A stretch of DNA of 64,000 nt from Phytopythium helicoides (GCA_024867545.1 JANFNE010000031.1:310001-374000), one strand, 5' to 3'; counted from the first letter of the stretch, positions 1-11,504 are shown. The notes: generated from the letters alone by a model not told the origin. Numbers and translations are program-made.

Positions 1-2148
1 GAGCGCTTTCGTCTGAGCAACAGCCGCTTGAGCAAGGTCGATGACCTCTTCCAGAGTCTTGGTCTCCGTGAACAGTGTCCGTGTGCGATTGCGATGGAGA
101 GGGAATGTGAACGAAATCGCCACGAGAGCTTTTGCTGCATCTGACAACGACATCCAGTACAACCGCGAGCTTGCCAAGTTGCGCGACAGCAGTGGAACCA
201 CACCTTCGTCGCTTGCAGACTGGCCAGGTGGTTTCTTCTCTTCTTGTGCTGATGGGCTTGCTGTTGGCGGCCAAACGCCACCCCTGAGATTTTGCATAGG
301 CAGACGCCATCTCCGGCGATGGATGCTCCATTGAATGGTGCTCCTGACTGGATCCTTGGTCACTGCTGCTGCTCAGTTGCTCTTCTGACGGTCGTTCTTC
401 TGGCATCGGCTCCAGGCGTGACACTTCACGCCCTCCAGACAGCGAGAGCAGATACTCGGGGAAAAGCGGCAGCCGCACAATCACATACGCCACTCCCGAG
501 TTCTTGATTGCCTCCTCGATCGCGTCCATCTCGTGCAGTTGACGGTGTCCGGCACCTCGGTGAGTTCCCGCGAACACCGAGCTGACGACTACGATGCCCC
601 AGACGTCGGCACGCGCCGCTGCCGCCACGACAGTTTTGGTAATCTCCAGGCACGTTGTCGCTCCAAGTCGTAGCGGAGGGATGAACAAAACCACGTCAAG
701 TGATGTCAATTGATCCAGCAAGTGGGCGACTGGCGACGACCGAGAGCCTTCAACCTGATAATATGCTGGCGGATTTGCTTCATGGTGAGCTCCGGCACTC
801 GAGCGATCGCCTGTCGGCTCGGGTGGAGATTTTATGGTGCACAGCGTCACTTTCGCTTGCTGTGGAGCCTGCTTCTCACCCTCTTCTCCGACAATGTCAG
901 TTGTTGGTAGTGCTCCTTCTCCAACATCTGGTGGTGGACGCGTTGTCGGTTCCGTGACTTGGATCGCGAGAAACTGACCAATCTCCACGAAGATCCCGTC
1001 ACCTCCACCGACGACAAACAGCTGCATTTGGTTTTGTGCCGTGCGCTCAAATATCCCGCGATTGGTCATCAGCCACTTCATCGGTGTCAGCATCTCGCTT
1101 TGGGTCAGTCGCTGAAATCCTGAGTCGATCGGAAGATATTGCTGCCTGCCGTTGTGCTGCCGCTTGCAGGAATTCCAACCGTTGATCGTTCTGGCTCCTC
1201 GCTTCTTGACTAGTTTCCGCGTCGTCTTTGCCCTCAGAGGTGCTTCCAGCATGTCTTTCATCGCGACCATGCTCTGTGCGATCGTGTCGGGTGCCCCCTT
1301 CTCCTTCATCCGCTCGAGGAAAGCCGTGTTCGACAGCTGGCAGTACTTGATCGGCCGGTTGAGTAGCGCAGACAGTTCCCGTGAGAGGTCCGAAGCTGAA
1401 AGTGATGCAACTGCAGCGTTCGTGAGTGAGTAAATAGGCTGCAAAGGCGGAAGTCCAGACGCTTCAGCGGCCTTGGAGTGCTGTTCCAGGAGCTGACGAG
1501 AGCACAAGCCGTTGCAACGGCGACATCTCGTACTGCGATGCACGGTACCATTGTCGCTGGCTCGACGCAGCCAACGATGCGGTTCGCGAACATGATCTCG
1601 TCTCGGCAGTACAGGATCGACTCCATCAGCAGCGGGATCCGGATGGACACGCATCGAATGCTCCTCGACCCTCCTCGTCGTCTCACCTAGGACGTTGCGT
1701 GCGTGCGCCTCAATCGCCTCAAACCCTTCCGCTTCAGCAACTTCCGGACGCTGAGCCACACTCGGTCGAGATAGGTCGGCCGCAGCAAGAAGACTGCTGA
1801 CCAACACCATGCCTGCGGGCACTTGCTCGGCGCCAACGGCATCGATCAGTCGCTTCGCAAATCGTGACCCACCGGGAGAGATTGTGGGCACTAGCACCAC
1901 CTGCGTCAGCGTGGCGCACTGCTCGACACAGCGAATGAAGACTCGCCGGGTCGAACTGCACGAGGAAACAGTTGGTCACAGTGCTTGAGGCGGCGAGCCC
2001 GCATGCCGCGGACATTTTCCACGGCTGCAATCACCGCCATACGCTTGGACCCCGCCAGAACCTCGACGATCGAGCGACCGATGCGGCTCGTGGCTCCAAA
2101 CACCACCACAGCCTTGGACCGACACAACTTGCGCAGCTGGATGCCCAT
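1..2148 (-). CDS. Tandem NmrA-like NAD(P)-binding Rossmann protein, frameshifted, 3' end beyond window
   Basis: The ATG at 2148 opens a Rossmann fold: a beta strand rich in Val, then a GATSRIG glycine loop. Around 1620-1500 comes the NmrA-type segment ending in PCIAVRDVAVA, and around 1400-1280 the typical C-terminal helix region (LLNRPIKYCQLSNTAFLERM). A second copy follows: VVLFIPPLRLGA and a VIVRLPLFPEYLL stretch at about 680-450. The frame runs to base 1 without a stop, so the gene continues off the window. Family members are NAD(P)H sensors or reductases acting on small substrates; the substrate here is unknown. The frame is broken by single-base indels near 1965, 1938, 1665, 1490 and about 290, yet the protein reads coherently between them. 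This could be a pseudogene, but assembly error is equally possible. Confidence 0.6.
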
Positions 2149-2462
2149 GCTAGTCCTTCTTGCTGCTGGGGCTTGCTTGTTGGCAACGTGGCAAAAGCCA
2201 AACTAAACTAACGGGCATGAATGGCTGGCGGGCGACTCGAGGTGTTCCGAGTTTTCTTCGTCGCCGTCGTCTCCCACGAACCACTTCAACATGAACGACT
2301 CATGATAATGGCTTGCGGATTCCGTTTTTTCGGCGTCCAAAGCCCACGGTGGCTTGCACGTGAAGCGTCACTTGCCGCTGAAGGCGACAGACCGATCTTG
2401 ATCAGTCGGCGCCTGCTCACAGATCGAAGCAAATCGAATCCCGCGTCGCGTACAAGTCCGCC
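2149..2462. other. Divergent intergenic region
   Basis: This 314-bp gap lies between the start of the NmrA-like gene on the minus strand and the first ATG of the dynein light chain gene on the plus strand. It should hold both promoters. I see no confident motif or gene in it. A CAG at about 2419 could be the end of a 5' UTR intron of the dynein gene. Confidence 0.4.
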
Positions 2463-2818
2463 ATGACGGGCAAAAGCAGCGACAAGTTCTACAAGACGGT
2501 CGTGTTCGCCGAGGATATGACCGACACGATGCTCGAGAAGGTGCTCGCGACTGCCCGCGACGCATTCCAGCTGCAAGTCACGGTGCGGCTCGATCTTTCT
2601 TGCTGCTGATTTCGAGACAACTAATGCCAGTTGCTGCAGTCGGGCAAGACGTTCTCAACTATTGCCGAATTTGTGCGGCGCAACATGGAGAAAGAGTACG
2701 GGCGAGGGTGGAACTGCATCGTTGGCGCGTCGTTCGGAGCCTACGTGACCCACGAGATCAAGACCTACGTCTACTTCAGCGTCGCGGCTGGCGTCTCCGT
2801 CTCGTCTGGAGAACCTGA
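2463..2818 (+). CDS. Dynein light chain, LC8/DYNLL type
   Basis: Exon 1 starts at ATG 2463 and encodes about 40 residues. The intron runs from about 2583 (GTGCGG) or 2577 (GTCACG) to 2639, with a CTAAT branch site and a TTGCTGCAG acceptor. Exon 2 carries the LC8 core: FVRRNMEKEYG, then WNCIVGASFGAYVTHE and the beta strand TYVYFSVAAG. LC8 chains are homodimeric hubs that bind short linear motifs in dynein intermediate chains and many other partners, which fits an organism with flagellate zoospores. One base is missing near 2803. With it restored the protein ends in a short WRT tail at the TGA at 2816-2818. Without it the frame runs on to 2918 with non-homologous residues. I take 2818 as the true end. 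Confidence 0.75.
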
Positions 2819-2904
2819 GAGCAACTTGTTGCTACAGTCGAAAGCAAAATGTACACGTGCAAGCTTCGCCTTGATTTGGCGGCTTCATTCTTCAATTTTT
2901 TCGT

Positions 2905-5900
2905 CTAAACTAGCATGAGACGGCGGACAGTGCGGGTCAGACTGCGCCGTAACCGTGTTGTCCGTGGCGCTGGCTCTTCCAGCAGTGGTCCGTCGGTGTT
3001 CTGCTCTTCTGCTCTTTGTGGCTGCTGTAGTCCTCCAACTTCCCCTTCCTCCATCGTCTCAATGGCGGTTGACGTGACTCCACGAGTATCTCCTGCGAGT
3101 ATCACAGCCGTATTGACCACTTTCCCGCGTGCTGCCAACTCCAACAGCATATCCGTCGCCTCTCGACGGTCGACGACCACCACGTCAATTGTGTCGCCGT
3201 GCTGCTCGGTGGATGGCATATCAGCAAACATGGTTCCCCAGTCTCTTGAACTGCGACCGCCTTGCTCTGCTGCAACCTGCACTACAACTCGTAGAACTCG
3301 CAGTCGGCGCAATTCGTGACAGGCTGCACTAATACCTCGAATCACGCATGCGTTTTGGCTGTTGGACGGCATCAGCACGATCACTACGTCTGGAGCAGAG
3401 TCGCGAAGAGCGTTCACCAGCTCCTCTTGCAGGGCGGAAGTGGTGCTTGAGCTCTTAGTAGCATCCGTGTCATCACCCTCTTCATCCGCTTTCACTGGCT
3501 TGGCAACCTTGGTCGCAAACTTCTCGTTTGCCAATTCATCTTCCAGGTTTGAACGGATAGGATGGGAATGAACGTGCCAGCCGCACATTTCCAATCGTGC
3601 GACCGGACCAAGGGCTGCTTCCATGTGCTCACTGTGGTCATACAGGATCTCTCGACCACTTCCAGGCTGAGCAGTCAACACAAGTGCCGACAGACCGTCG
3701 ACTCGCCCTACTGCAGCTTTGCTTCTCGCATCACCAACTCGCCGCAGCACATAGCGCAGCAACGGAGGACCAAGCAACTGGTTGCAAATGACGACCGCGA
3801 CGATCATAGTCGCAAAGTAGCTGCCCCAACCAGGATACAGAAGCTGGATCTGCTTCGCAAGTCCTAGCGTCACGCCGGCTTGGGTCACGTAAGCCATCCA
3901 AGCCACACGAGCGTGGCGAGGATCTTCTCCGGCACAAAGGCCACCGGCACAGCTGCCGAGGAAGATCGCAGCTATGCGAGTCAAGCACAGCACTGCCGAG
4001 AGTGCGATAGCCTTGACAAGCATATCCAGCTCTAGTGTTGCGCCAGTAATGGTGAAGAAGCACACATAGACGACTTCTCCAAGTCCCTGAAGTAAAAGCT
4101 CGCTGAGTTCTTCGGGGTGTGGGCTGCAATTCCACATCACAGCACCAGATACCATGCAGCACAGCAATGGCTCCAAGTACGGGTGAGCAAGGTGACTAAC
4201 AACGAATACACCCCATCCGTAGCCTAACAACAGTGCTTGCTTGGCGACACGGCGAAGTGGAGACCATCGGCTCTTGCGTTTGAGAGCTTGCGGTCGAAAC
4301 AAAATGATGAGGGCAACGAGCTTTCCGAGGACGCATCCGACTGCAATCGACAAGCATAACTGCAGGACGAGTCGAAGCACTTGTGCTCCAAGCGATAGTT
4401 CCTGCTTTGCGAGCAAACTTTCAGTTACCATGCTCGTGATGTTGAACAGGAAAATCACGGCCACATCGCACATGACTGTCACGGCAAAGATGAGTGTCGT
4501 GAAGCGGCCACGAGCTTTGGTCTCTTCGATGACTGCCAGCGCTGAAGAAGGGCTTCGAGCGATCATCATGCACCCAGCAAGGACTGAAATTGCAAATTTC
4601 TCAGCGTTTGTAGTATCTTGGAGAAGTCGATGCAGCCAGCAAGTACGGCGACTGTGAGAGTTCCAATGATGTACTCTGCAACGGCGAGCCACAGCGTGAC
4701 TAATGTGATGCTTCCCATCATTGGGCGCATACTGTGCCAGTGGAGCTTGCTGCCAGCGCTAAGACCAATGTACGCCATCGCAAGTTCGTCGAGAACTCGC
4801 AACTGACGCAACTGCGAATGCTCAAGCAAATTCAGAGCGTAGGGGCCGATGATTATGCCGGTGACCAAGTATCCCGTGATACGTGGAAGACCAAAGTACG
4901 GACTGAGCTTCGAGATCGTGTGGGACGCAACTGCGAGCAACGCGAAGCGAAGCAGCAATGCAAAGTCAGGGAGATACGCAAGTGACATGATGAGCTCGGC
5001 TTCGACTTCAACAGGCTTCAGTGCGCGAGCAAATAGTGTGTTGCCGTCCGTGAAATGATCTGCGATTGCAGTATTCCCCGCAGCGTCACGGAACATACAC
5101 GAGATTGGAAGCTCACCAGCTTTCCAGGACTCGTCCAAATCACCGACCACGTACGTAACAAGGAAAGAATCTGGAGAGGCCATCGAAAAGCTGTGCGCCA
5201 CTGACACGTTATTGACGAGGCAAGAGCTGCCATTCGTAGCATTTGAGGTGTCAGCACCAACGATCTGAGGTTAGGCTCGGGTTTTTCCAGGTTGACTTGG
5301 ATTTCAATGACCGAACCTTCGTGCGCAGGGTGATCGGATGAGAACAAAATGGACGTCCCGGTCACTTTCGGAGGTTCTGCATCGATGATAAAGTCCAATT
5401 CGACGTCCTGCTTGAAGCGAGCAGTATTCCCAACCTGATTCACAACCAGACAGTCGAGGGGTAGCACTGCCGTGACATCGTCACCAGAAGATCCAACGCT
5501 ATCAGCCGAGCGATCGCCGCTCCGAACTGTGTACTGCGTCATGTAGAAACCGTCATCTTCAGCCTGAAGCAAGGGGATATCCGCGACACCGTTGACGCTG
5601 CATCGCCCTGAGTATCCACTCTCAAGCTCCTTGGATCGCAATGTGATTGAGATGACACTTCCAACGTGCGCCGGTTTGTCGGTCGAGAACAGCATGAACA
5701 CGTCTGCGATCTCGGGTAGGCTGCCATCAATGCCCTGCGTTGAGTGCAGAATCACTCCTCTCTGCGTCAACGCATTATTCGCGCCATCCTTGATGTTGCA
5801 TGCATACTCGAGCCCTGTGGTGAAGTCGCTGTCGTTCTCCTGAACCACGTAGTGGAACTCTCCGCTCGAGACAGAGCACTCCTCGTTGTTGACCGTACAA

Positions 5901-6557
5901 GTCCCAGTCAGCGTTTTCTCGCGCACGGACGCTCCCGAGCCTGTGACCTGTAGCGCCATCGTCGCCGTCTGGCTGATACCAATGGCCGTAGTGTCCTTAA
6001 ACTTGACCTTGGCGTTCCCGCTGTCTCCATCCACGAGCGAGATGTTGGTGATCGCCCACTCGCTCGACAGGTACGTGAAAGCTGGTAGCGTGGCGTCCAC
6101 CGCGACCGGCACCGACGTCACGCCGCCGTTGAACGTGGCCGTGAGGCCGCACTGGAATGGGATGCCATCGTCAGCCGCACTGTCATCGTCGCCCTCGTTC
6201 AGGTCGTCGAGAGCATCGCTCGTCTCGGGCAGAGCGCAGTCGATCTGGACGCTCCAGAGCTGCGTGTGCTCGTCGAACGCCGTAAGAGAGGCCTGCGTGA
6301 CAGTCAGTGCTACGTCATCGACGTTGAGCCAGCAGACCATGTCGCCCTTGAGCGCCACAGGCAGTTCGAGCTTGGAGGCGTTCGGTGACCGCCACGGGGA
6401 GCGTCATGGCCGCCAGCACGCGCATTGGCGCCTTGGGGCCGCACACGAGCGGCCCGGACGTCGCTGCGTCTCCGCATGTCACCTCCAAGTTGTTCACCGA
6501 CGCGCTGGAAAGCACCGGGGCCGCCAGTAGGGCGAGAGCTGCCACCAGCCGCCGCAT
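2905..6557 (-). CDS. CPA2-type cation/proton antiporter with N-terminal secreted Ig-like repeats
   Basis: The ATG at 6557 begins a signal peptide (MRRLVAALALLAAPVLSSAS). About 430 residues of repeated extracellular beta-sandwich units follow; they are recognisable by the recurring FSSD(K/H)PAH.GSVI motif, paired Cys residues, and ends such as FRDAAGNTA that resemble bacterial Ig-like units. From about 5000 to 3700 there are about 12 hydrophobic helices with hallmarks of the Na+/H+ exchanger family: FGLPRITGYLVTGIIIGP near the start and SVLAGCMMIARSPSSALAVIEE in the ion-binding helix. A cytosolic tail of about 250 residues has alternating strands and helices, possibly nucleotide- or stress-sensing. 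The likely role is K+ or Na+ exchange for H+ at the plasma membrane or vacuole. Single-base indels near 6386, 5270 and 4618 split the frame, but homology runs through each one. Confidence 0.7.
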
Positions 6558-6901
6558 GACGTCGGGAAGATCGCGAGTGAGGAAGGGGAGAGATTCCCTC
6601 GCGACGGATCCGAGAATGGATCTCTGACTAATGTCCGGCTGGTGACGCGTGCCACTCTGGCCTCGAGCTCGCACCTGCCTGCTCACCTGCTCACCTGCCT
6701 GCCTGACGGGAAGTTGATGCCACTGAGGAAGCGCCAAGTCATGCGTGGTGGCGATTGCGTGCGACAAGCGGAGACCACTCCAGCTTCAAGTCAGCGCGCG
6801 TACCTGTACTTGTGATACACGTGTAGACGAACTCCAAGACACCCATCGGGTGCTGCAACGCGGTCTAGTGCTCGGCGCACTCGGGCCGGCAGTTGATTTC
6901 T
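6558..6901. other. Intergenic region between COQ1 and antiporter
   Basis: About 340 bp separate the stop of the prenyl synthase gene from the start of the antiporter gene, both on the minus strand. It should contain the 3' UTR of the former and the promoter of the latter. I see no ORF or structured element that stands out. Confidence 0.4.
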
Positions 6902-8553
6902 CTATTTGGACCGATGTACGACGAGCTGCGCGAGCCGCACGAGCGCGTCGCGCTCGGCTGATGGTGCGAACTGCATGGCTGCCTGACACGCGAGCTCGGC
7001 CTGGCCGATCGCGAGAGCCATCGACTGCTCAATGCCCGTGCTCTTCTCCACGAGCTCGGTCGCCAGCTCAATGTCGCCGCTCTTGGAGAACTTGCGCTGC
7101 GACAGCTCGCGCAGTATGGGGAACTCCTGCTGCGCCAGAAGCAGCGGCGCCGTCGACAGGCCGGCCTTGAGGTCGGCCAGCAGCGGCTTGCCCGTGTTCT
7201 GCCCTTGGTAGTCTAGCACGTCGTCTATCAACTGCTCATCAAGCGATCAGCGTTTGGTCTTGCAGACTACAGCGTTCGATATCGAAGGAGACACTACCGC
7301 ACCTGAAGGCGAGGCCAATGTGTCGGCCGTACGCGAATCCGAGGTCGCACACGCGCTCGTCGTGCTTGCCGAGCTCTAGCGCCGCCTACACCAACCACGA
7401 AAGTGTCAATCACCGAGTTCGTCGCCACTGCACTCTGCACCAAGAGCCCGCAGACGCACCCGGCAGCCATTGGCCATGAGCGAGCCCGTCTTGTAGTAGT
7501 TTTTACGCAGGTAATACTCGAACGGACTGATGTCGTCGCGGTTGTCGGCGTTCTTCATCTGCATGACCTCGCCCTTGACCAGGTGCTCAATGACGGTCGA
7601 CATGAGCTCGACAGCCTCGAGGTTCCGCAGCCGCGCGAGCGACACCGACGAGCGTGCGAGCAGGAAGTCTCCCGCCAGCACGGCCATCTTGGCGCCAAAG
7701 ACCTTGTTGACCGACGGCACGCCGCGGCGCGTGTCGGCCTCGTCAATCACGTCGTCGTGCAGCAGACTCGCCGTGTGGATCATCTCCCTGCAGTAAGAAT
7801 GCTCAGCATTCGCATTGCCATTGCATCTTGGCGTCCACGCAGCAAGCAACAACGTACGTGATCTCGGCGAGGCGCTGCTGGGCAGCAGCCGTGTACTCTT
7901 CGGACTGGTTCTCCGGCAGCGGGACGCCCGAGGCGCGGCGGTGGTTCTCGGCCGCGCGGGAGACCAGCAGCACCATGGCCGGTCGGACCTTCTTGCCTCC
8001 GTCGTGCTCAAAGAAGTATCGCGCGACCTTGGACAGCACGGGGTGGTCCGACCCCAGGATGCGCTTGATGCTGTCCGTGACGCTGACCATATCGTTGGCC
8101 ACGATCGCGAACGGGTCTGCGAGCTCTCTCGGGTCCATCTGCAGGTACGTCTCGTGCTTCTCGCGGCCCCCATTCTCCCTGCACGAGTCGCCACCTTGCT
8201 CAGAACGCAGCCGAAGGCCCCCGAACCCCGCGCAGCACCTACAGATCCGCGCTCAAGTGGCGGTGCGACGCGTCCGCCGGCCCGTATCCCGGCGCGGGGT
8301 CCAGAATCGACACCGTGGGCTCGTCCTGCGCTCACCAGCGCCGCGTCAGCCCCTCGTCACCTGCGTCGGCGCCAATTCGAAATGCTATATGGATACTACG
8401 CACCACAGCGGCCGCGCTCAGCCACAGGTTCGGGTTCGACTCGAGGTCCGAGCGCAGCTTCCCCGCCATGACGCGCACCGCCGACTCGCGCAGCGAGCTG
8501 AGCCCGCGCGCCGACGGCCGGCGCAGCGCCTGGAGCCGCGCGGTCGACAGCAT
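6902..8553 (-). CDS. COQ1: Trans-polyprenyl (solanesyl/nonaprenyl-type) diphosphate synthase, COQ1-like
   Basis: Six exons can be read: 8553-8404, about 8325-8242, about 8177-7857, 7787-7460, 7385-7303 and 7231-6902. The basic, Ser-rich start suggests mitochondrial import. Exon 3 has the GGKKVRPAMVLL substrate motif. Exon 4 has the first Asp-rich motif (LLHDDVIDEADTRRG), and exon 6 the second (LIDDVLDY). The enzyme condenses isopentenyl diphosphate units into the long side chain of ubiquinone. Donor sites are GTGCGT or GTACGT and acceptors are CAG or TAG. Exon 5 ends GCCTTCAG where the family needs Phe-Gln before Leu-Ile-Asp-Asp, so one C is missing near 7304; I suspect an assembly error. The exon 2/3 junction is not phase-consistent either and is uncertain. 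Confidence 0.85.
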
Positions 8554-9176
8554 CGGACGGTGGTGGCGGACGCACGTCGGGTTATGTTAGCTCCCCTTAC
8601 CCATCAGAGTGAGTGGTGTGGACTACGTAAACTATGTGTGGACTACGTAAACTATATGTGGAGGACTAACATTATGTGGAGGACACGTTTTGAAGCGACG
8701 TGTGAGAATGTGTGACGTGTGAGAGAGAGGTGGCGATGGTCATCAAACGCCGCGCGAGGACAGATGGAGATAGGTGGGGCGGCGTGGGGCATAGAGAGGG
8801 GAGCTGGGCGTCCTCGATGACTGGTTCTTGGTGGAGAGACTCTACCGCTTGAAGGAGGAGAACATCAGGGACTGGTTTCGTATCACTTCAGCTGCAGTGG
8901 CTTGAGGATGACCGGCCGTGCGTCCTGGGGGGCGAGCGCGGACAGTAAAGGCTGGCACATGGCGACCAGAGGGTGTGCAGGATCCACTTCAGGACTGAGT
9001 TGCACGGGTTGAGAGTCATCCTGTGATCGGATCCAGTGGTTGCTCGCTGGTCCGACGTGGTGCCAGAGAGCGAGCACCTGTTGGGAGCGAGCAGACCAGC
9101 CCGACGGCGCACTCTCCAACTTGCCTCGCAAGTATTTGCTTCTCGTCGCTGTGGTCAACAAACCTCCGCTGCCACG
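8554..9176. other. Divergent promoter region between COQ1 and the 9177 gene
   Basis: About 620 bp without a supported gene. It contains a 20-bp direct repeat at 8616-8655 and GT/GA-rich stretches. ORFs on both strands here have no coding character that I recognise. Confidence 0.4.
8616..8655. repeat. Two exact 20-bp direct repeats
   Basis: The unit GTGTGGACTACGTAAACTAT occurs twice head to tail at 8616-8635 and 8636-8655, and a degenerate third start follows. Each copy contains the palindrome TACGTA. It lies 60-100 bp upstream of the COQ1 start codon, so it could be a promoter element or simply a local duplication. Confidence 0.7.
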
Positions 9177-9890
9177 ATGAAGCTCCTGCGTAAGCTCCAG
9201 CCCGTGCTGACGAGCGAGTTTGCCGTCGAGCCCGTGGCCGTCGATGCGCTGCACCTCGTGCCCGTCGATGACAGCAAGAGCAAGTGGTCGCATCACCTGC
9301 ACATGCCCAAGCTCTTCAAGTCCAACTCGACCAATCAACTCGACACGACAGTGTTTGCTGGAGCCAACGCCATTCGCCGAAGAAAGCGTGATGCCATCAA
9401 ACACACTTTCTTCCGCAAGTCATTGTCAAATCCCGAGCTCAGCACTAGCAAGAACGAGAAAAATGGTCACGAAGGCGAACTAAAGGAACTGGAGGCAGAT
9501 GACAGATCATCGACAGAAACGGTCGCATCACTAGAAGAATTCAACCTCGCGGACGTCGATCAGTCTGCCTGCAGCTCCGACTCCGACTCGGACCTTGACG
9601 ACGGCATCAAGGACGGCGAGTTCGTGTTTCCTCCAGTGATCATCCCAATCGGCTACCGTCAGCAAGATCGCATGGGCGGCGTGACGGTTGCGGGTCGCCG
9701 CGTGCTTTTCACCCACGCAGCCTTCAAGCGCAACTCGCTCAAGGTCAGTCAGCTGAGAAGCATCCCAGAGGAGGTGGACGAGGAGTTCGTCAAGTGCAAC
9801 CCGCACATGTGGCCGCCCTCGTCCGCACTTCGTCGGGGCTACTCCCGTCGTGGTGTGCTAACGAGCACCGACCACAACGAGTGGATCTAG
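9177..9890 (+). CDS. Conserved-looking acidic hypothetical protein
   Basis: Single-exon ORF of 237 residues. The frame extends upstream to 9036, but I chose the Met at 9177 because it starts a compact, patterned sequence (MKLLRKLQPVLTSEF) and the upstream part looks like 5' UTR. The middle has a Lys/Arg-rich segment (AIRRRKRDAIKHTFFRKS) that could be a nuclear localisation signal. A Ser/Asp-rich acidic run (SACSSDSDSDLDDG) follows, then an ordered-looking part, FVFPPVIIPIGYR and VTVAGRRVLFTHAAFKR. It has no signal peptide or membrane helix. I do not recognise the family; the acidic Ser run suggests a casein-kinase-2-type phosphoprotein. Confidence 0.65.
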   Translation: MKLLRKLQPVLTSEFAVEPVAVDALHLVPVDDSKSKWSHHLHMPKLFKSNSTNQLDTTVFAGANAIRRRKRDAIKHTFFRKSLSNPELSTSKNEKNGHEGELKELEADDRSSTETVASLEEFNLADVDQSACSSDSDSDLDDGIKDGEFVFPPVIIPIGYRQQDRMGGVTVAGRRVLFTHAAFKRNSLKVSQLRSIPEEVDEEFVKCNPHMWPPSSALRRGYSRRGVLTSTDHNEWI

Positions 9891-10157
9891 GCGAGCAGTC
9901 TGTGTTTCTAATGTAATGTAAAACTACTGTGTAAGCTGCGTTTGCTCATCATCCACTGGATCCTCATCCCCTTGTACGCGTCCAAGCGACTCCATCACGC
10001 AGCTCAACCCGGTGTTGATCTTCGCTTCAACGCGTTATAGTTTCATTTTCTGCCAACCAAAGCGCTTTATCAATGAAATACACATTTTGATTGGCTAAAA
10101 TCCAATAATTCTTCGCCTTCCAAAGGCACTTTGGAACAGGATCCTGCCGCCACCAGC
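9891..10157. other. Intergenic region with 5' flank of PSMG2
   Basis: It holds the 3' end of the preceding gene and the PSMG2 promoter. A candidate oomycete initiator is annotated separately at 10041. No other feature was seen. Confidence 0.4.
10041..10057 (+). promoter_or_regulatory. Possible oomycete initiator (Inr-like) upstream of PSMG2
   Basis: The sequence TTTCATTTTCTGCCAAC resembles the pyrimidine-CATT-pyrimidine core of oomycete transcription start regions. It lies about 105 bp before the start codon. This is motif resemblance only. Confidence 0.3.
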
Positions 10158-11343
10158 ATGGAGTTCTTCGCGCTCGATGGCGCGGCCCCCGTCGACGCCG
10201 CGGCCTGCGCCTCGCTCTTCCAGGGCCATACGCTGCTGATGGTGCGTCTTGGGGCGCGTTTGCGACTCTTCCGGCCGCCTGACGCGCTCTGTGTCGCCCG
10301 CTACAGCCCGCCGTGTCCTTCGCCAACCTCGGCCAATTGGCGCTCGATCTGCTCGTCAACTCGCTGCTGCAGCGCCCCGACGGCTTCGTACGACCTTCAG
10401 TGGAGATTTAAGTGGTCAGGAGAGGGGTGTGGAGCTCATACGACGTGATGGAATGCAGCCAGGAGTCGAGCTGAAGCACGTGGGGCACCTGCTGACGGCC
10501 AATGTGCCGCCGATGGCTGGTGGCCCGGCGTTCGCGACGCAAGGCGCAGACTCGCTGAGCCTGAACTTGCAAGGTACCGGAGCTGATTGCATCCAACTGG
10601 TCGTGACGGGATGCTGAGAGATGCGGTGTAGTGTATTCGAGCGCGACCAGCAAGATCACCATCGTCCAGCAACGCACGGCGACCATGCCGGTACGAGCGC
10701 TATTGAGTTTCGAGGAGTTCATGAGGCGACACCTTGCTGACTTCATATTTGATGAGACCAGGGGCGTGCGTGTGCTTTCGCGGAGGAACTGGTGCAGTGG
10801 GCGGCGGAGAGCAAGGTGGCGAAACTGTGCGTCGTCGCTGGCGCGGACGACATGCTGCGCCACGACCCCAACATGCTCCGGTGAGCTGCTCTCCATCTGT
10901 CTTGAAAGTGCTTGAATGCTGTGCTGACATTGATTTCGGTTGCCTCTGCTAGTCGGCCGATTCGGACGATCTACTCGGGCGACTCTGCGATTGTCAATAG
11001 TGAGCTGCTGGCCAAGTTTGCGTCGCTGACGACTTCTCCCGACGCTGTTCCTGCGACAGATGCTCCTAGCCAGGACGCATGGAAATCTGTGCGTGGTGCT
11101 GGCATCGCTCCTCTTCTTCACGACGAGTGCGAGCAGCGCAGTGTCCCGTTCGTCGCGTGGGTTATGGCGTGTGCCGAGGGCAACAACGTCCCAGACGCCG
11201 CCGCTCTGGCGTCCGAGCTCGTCCAATACTTGTCGCTAGCTCCTCCATTTGACAAGCAAAATCCGCTGCCGATTCCGTTCGCCTTTCCTCCGTCGTGGAG
11301 CCAGCTCTTCGGTCGGCGACCGGATGTGTCACTCTACCTGTGA
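10158..11343 (+). CDS. PSMG2: Proteasome assembly chaperone 2 (PAC2)
   Basis: Six exons join cleanly: 10158-10241, 10307-10387, 10477-10573, 10632-10690, 10762-10880 and 10953-11343, giving 276 residues. This is close to the family length. Diagnostic segments are VSFANLGQLALDLLVNSLL in exon 2, VGHLLTANVPPMAGGPAFAT in exon 3, and the C-terminal RGAGIAPLLHDECEQRSVPF followed by an AEGNNVPDA motif. PAC2 pairs with PAC1 in the cytosol to assemble the proteasome alpha ring. Donors are GTGCGT, GTACGA, GTACCG and GTGAGC; acceptors are AG. Unlike several neighbours, this gene shows no frameshift, so local sequence quality is adequate here. Confidence 0.9.
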
Positions 11344-11504
11344 GGTGGATAGATATCAGTAGAGAAGACGAAGAAGCTCAGCAACTTCAGAAACATGATG
11401 CACGAGATAATTCCGTCGTGACCGTTTGAAAAGGCTGAAGTAGCCACGTCGCGATCCTCATCTTGTTGCTCGTTGTTCGTTTTCGTCCTATTTCAGTCTT
11501 GGAC

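Noticed and set aside
2883..2900. GCTTCATTCTTCAATTTT, a near-perfect oomycete initiator match on the plus strand
   Set aside because: No plus-strand gene follows it. It lies in the convergent 3' flank of the dynein and antiporter genes.
7815..8715. Plus-strand ORFs of 218 and 295 codons
   Set aside because: They are antisense to the COQ1 exons, whose motifs and splice sites are clear.
8883..9404. 173-codon minus-strand ORF
   Set aside because: It overlaps the better supported plus-strand gene at 9177 and has no recognisable pattern.
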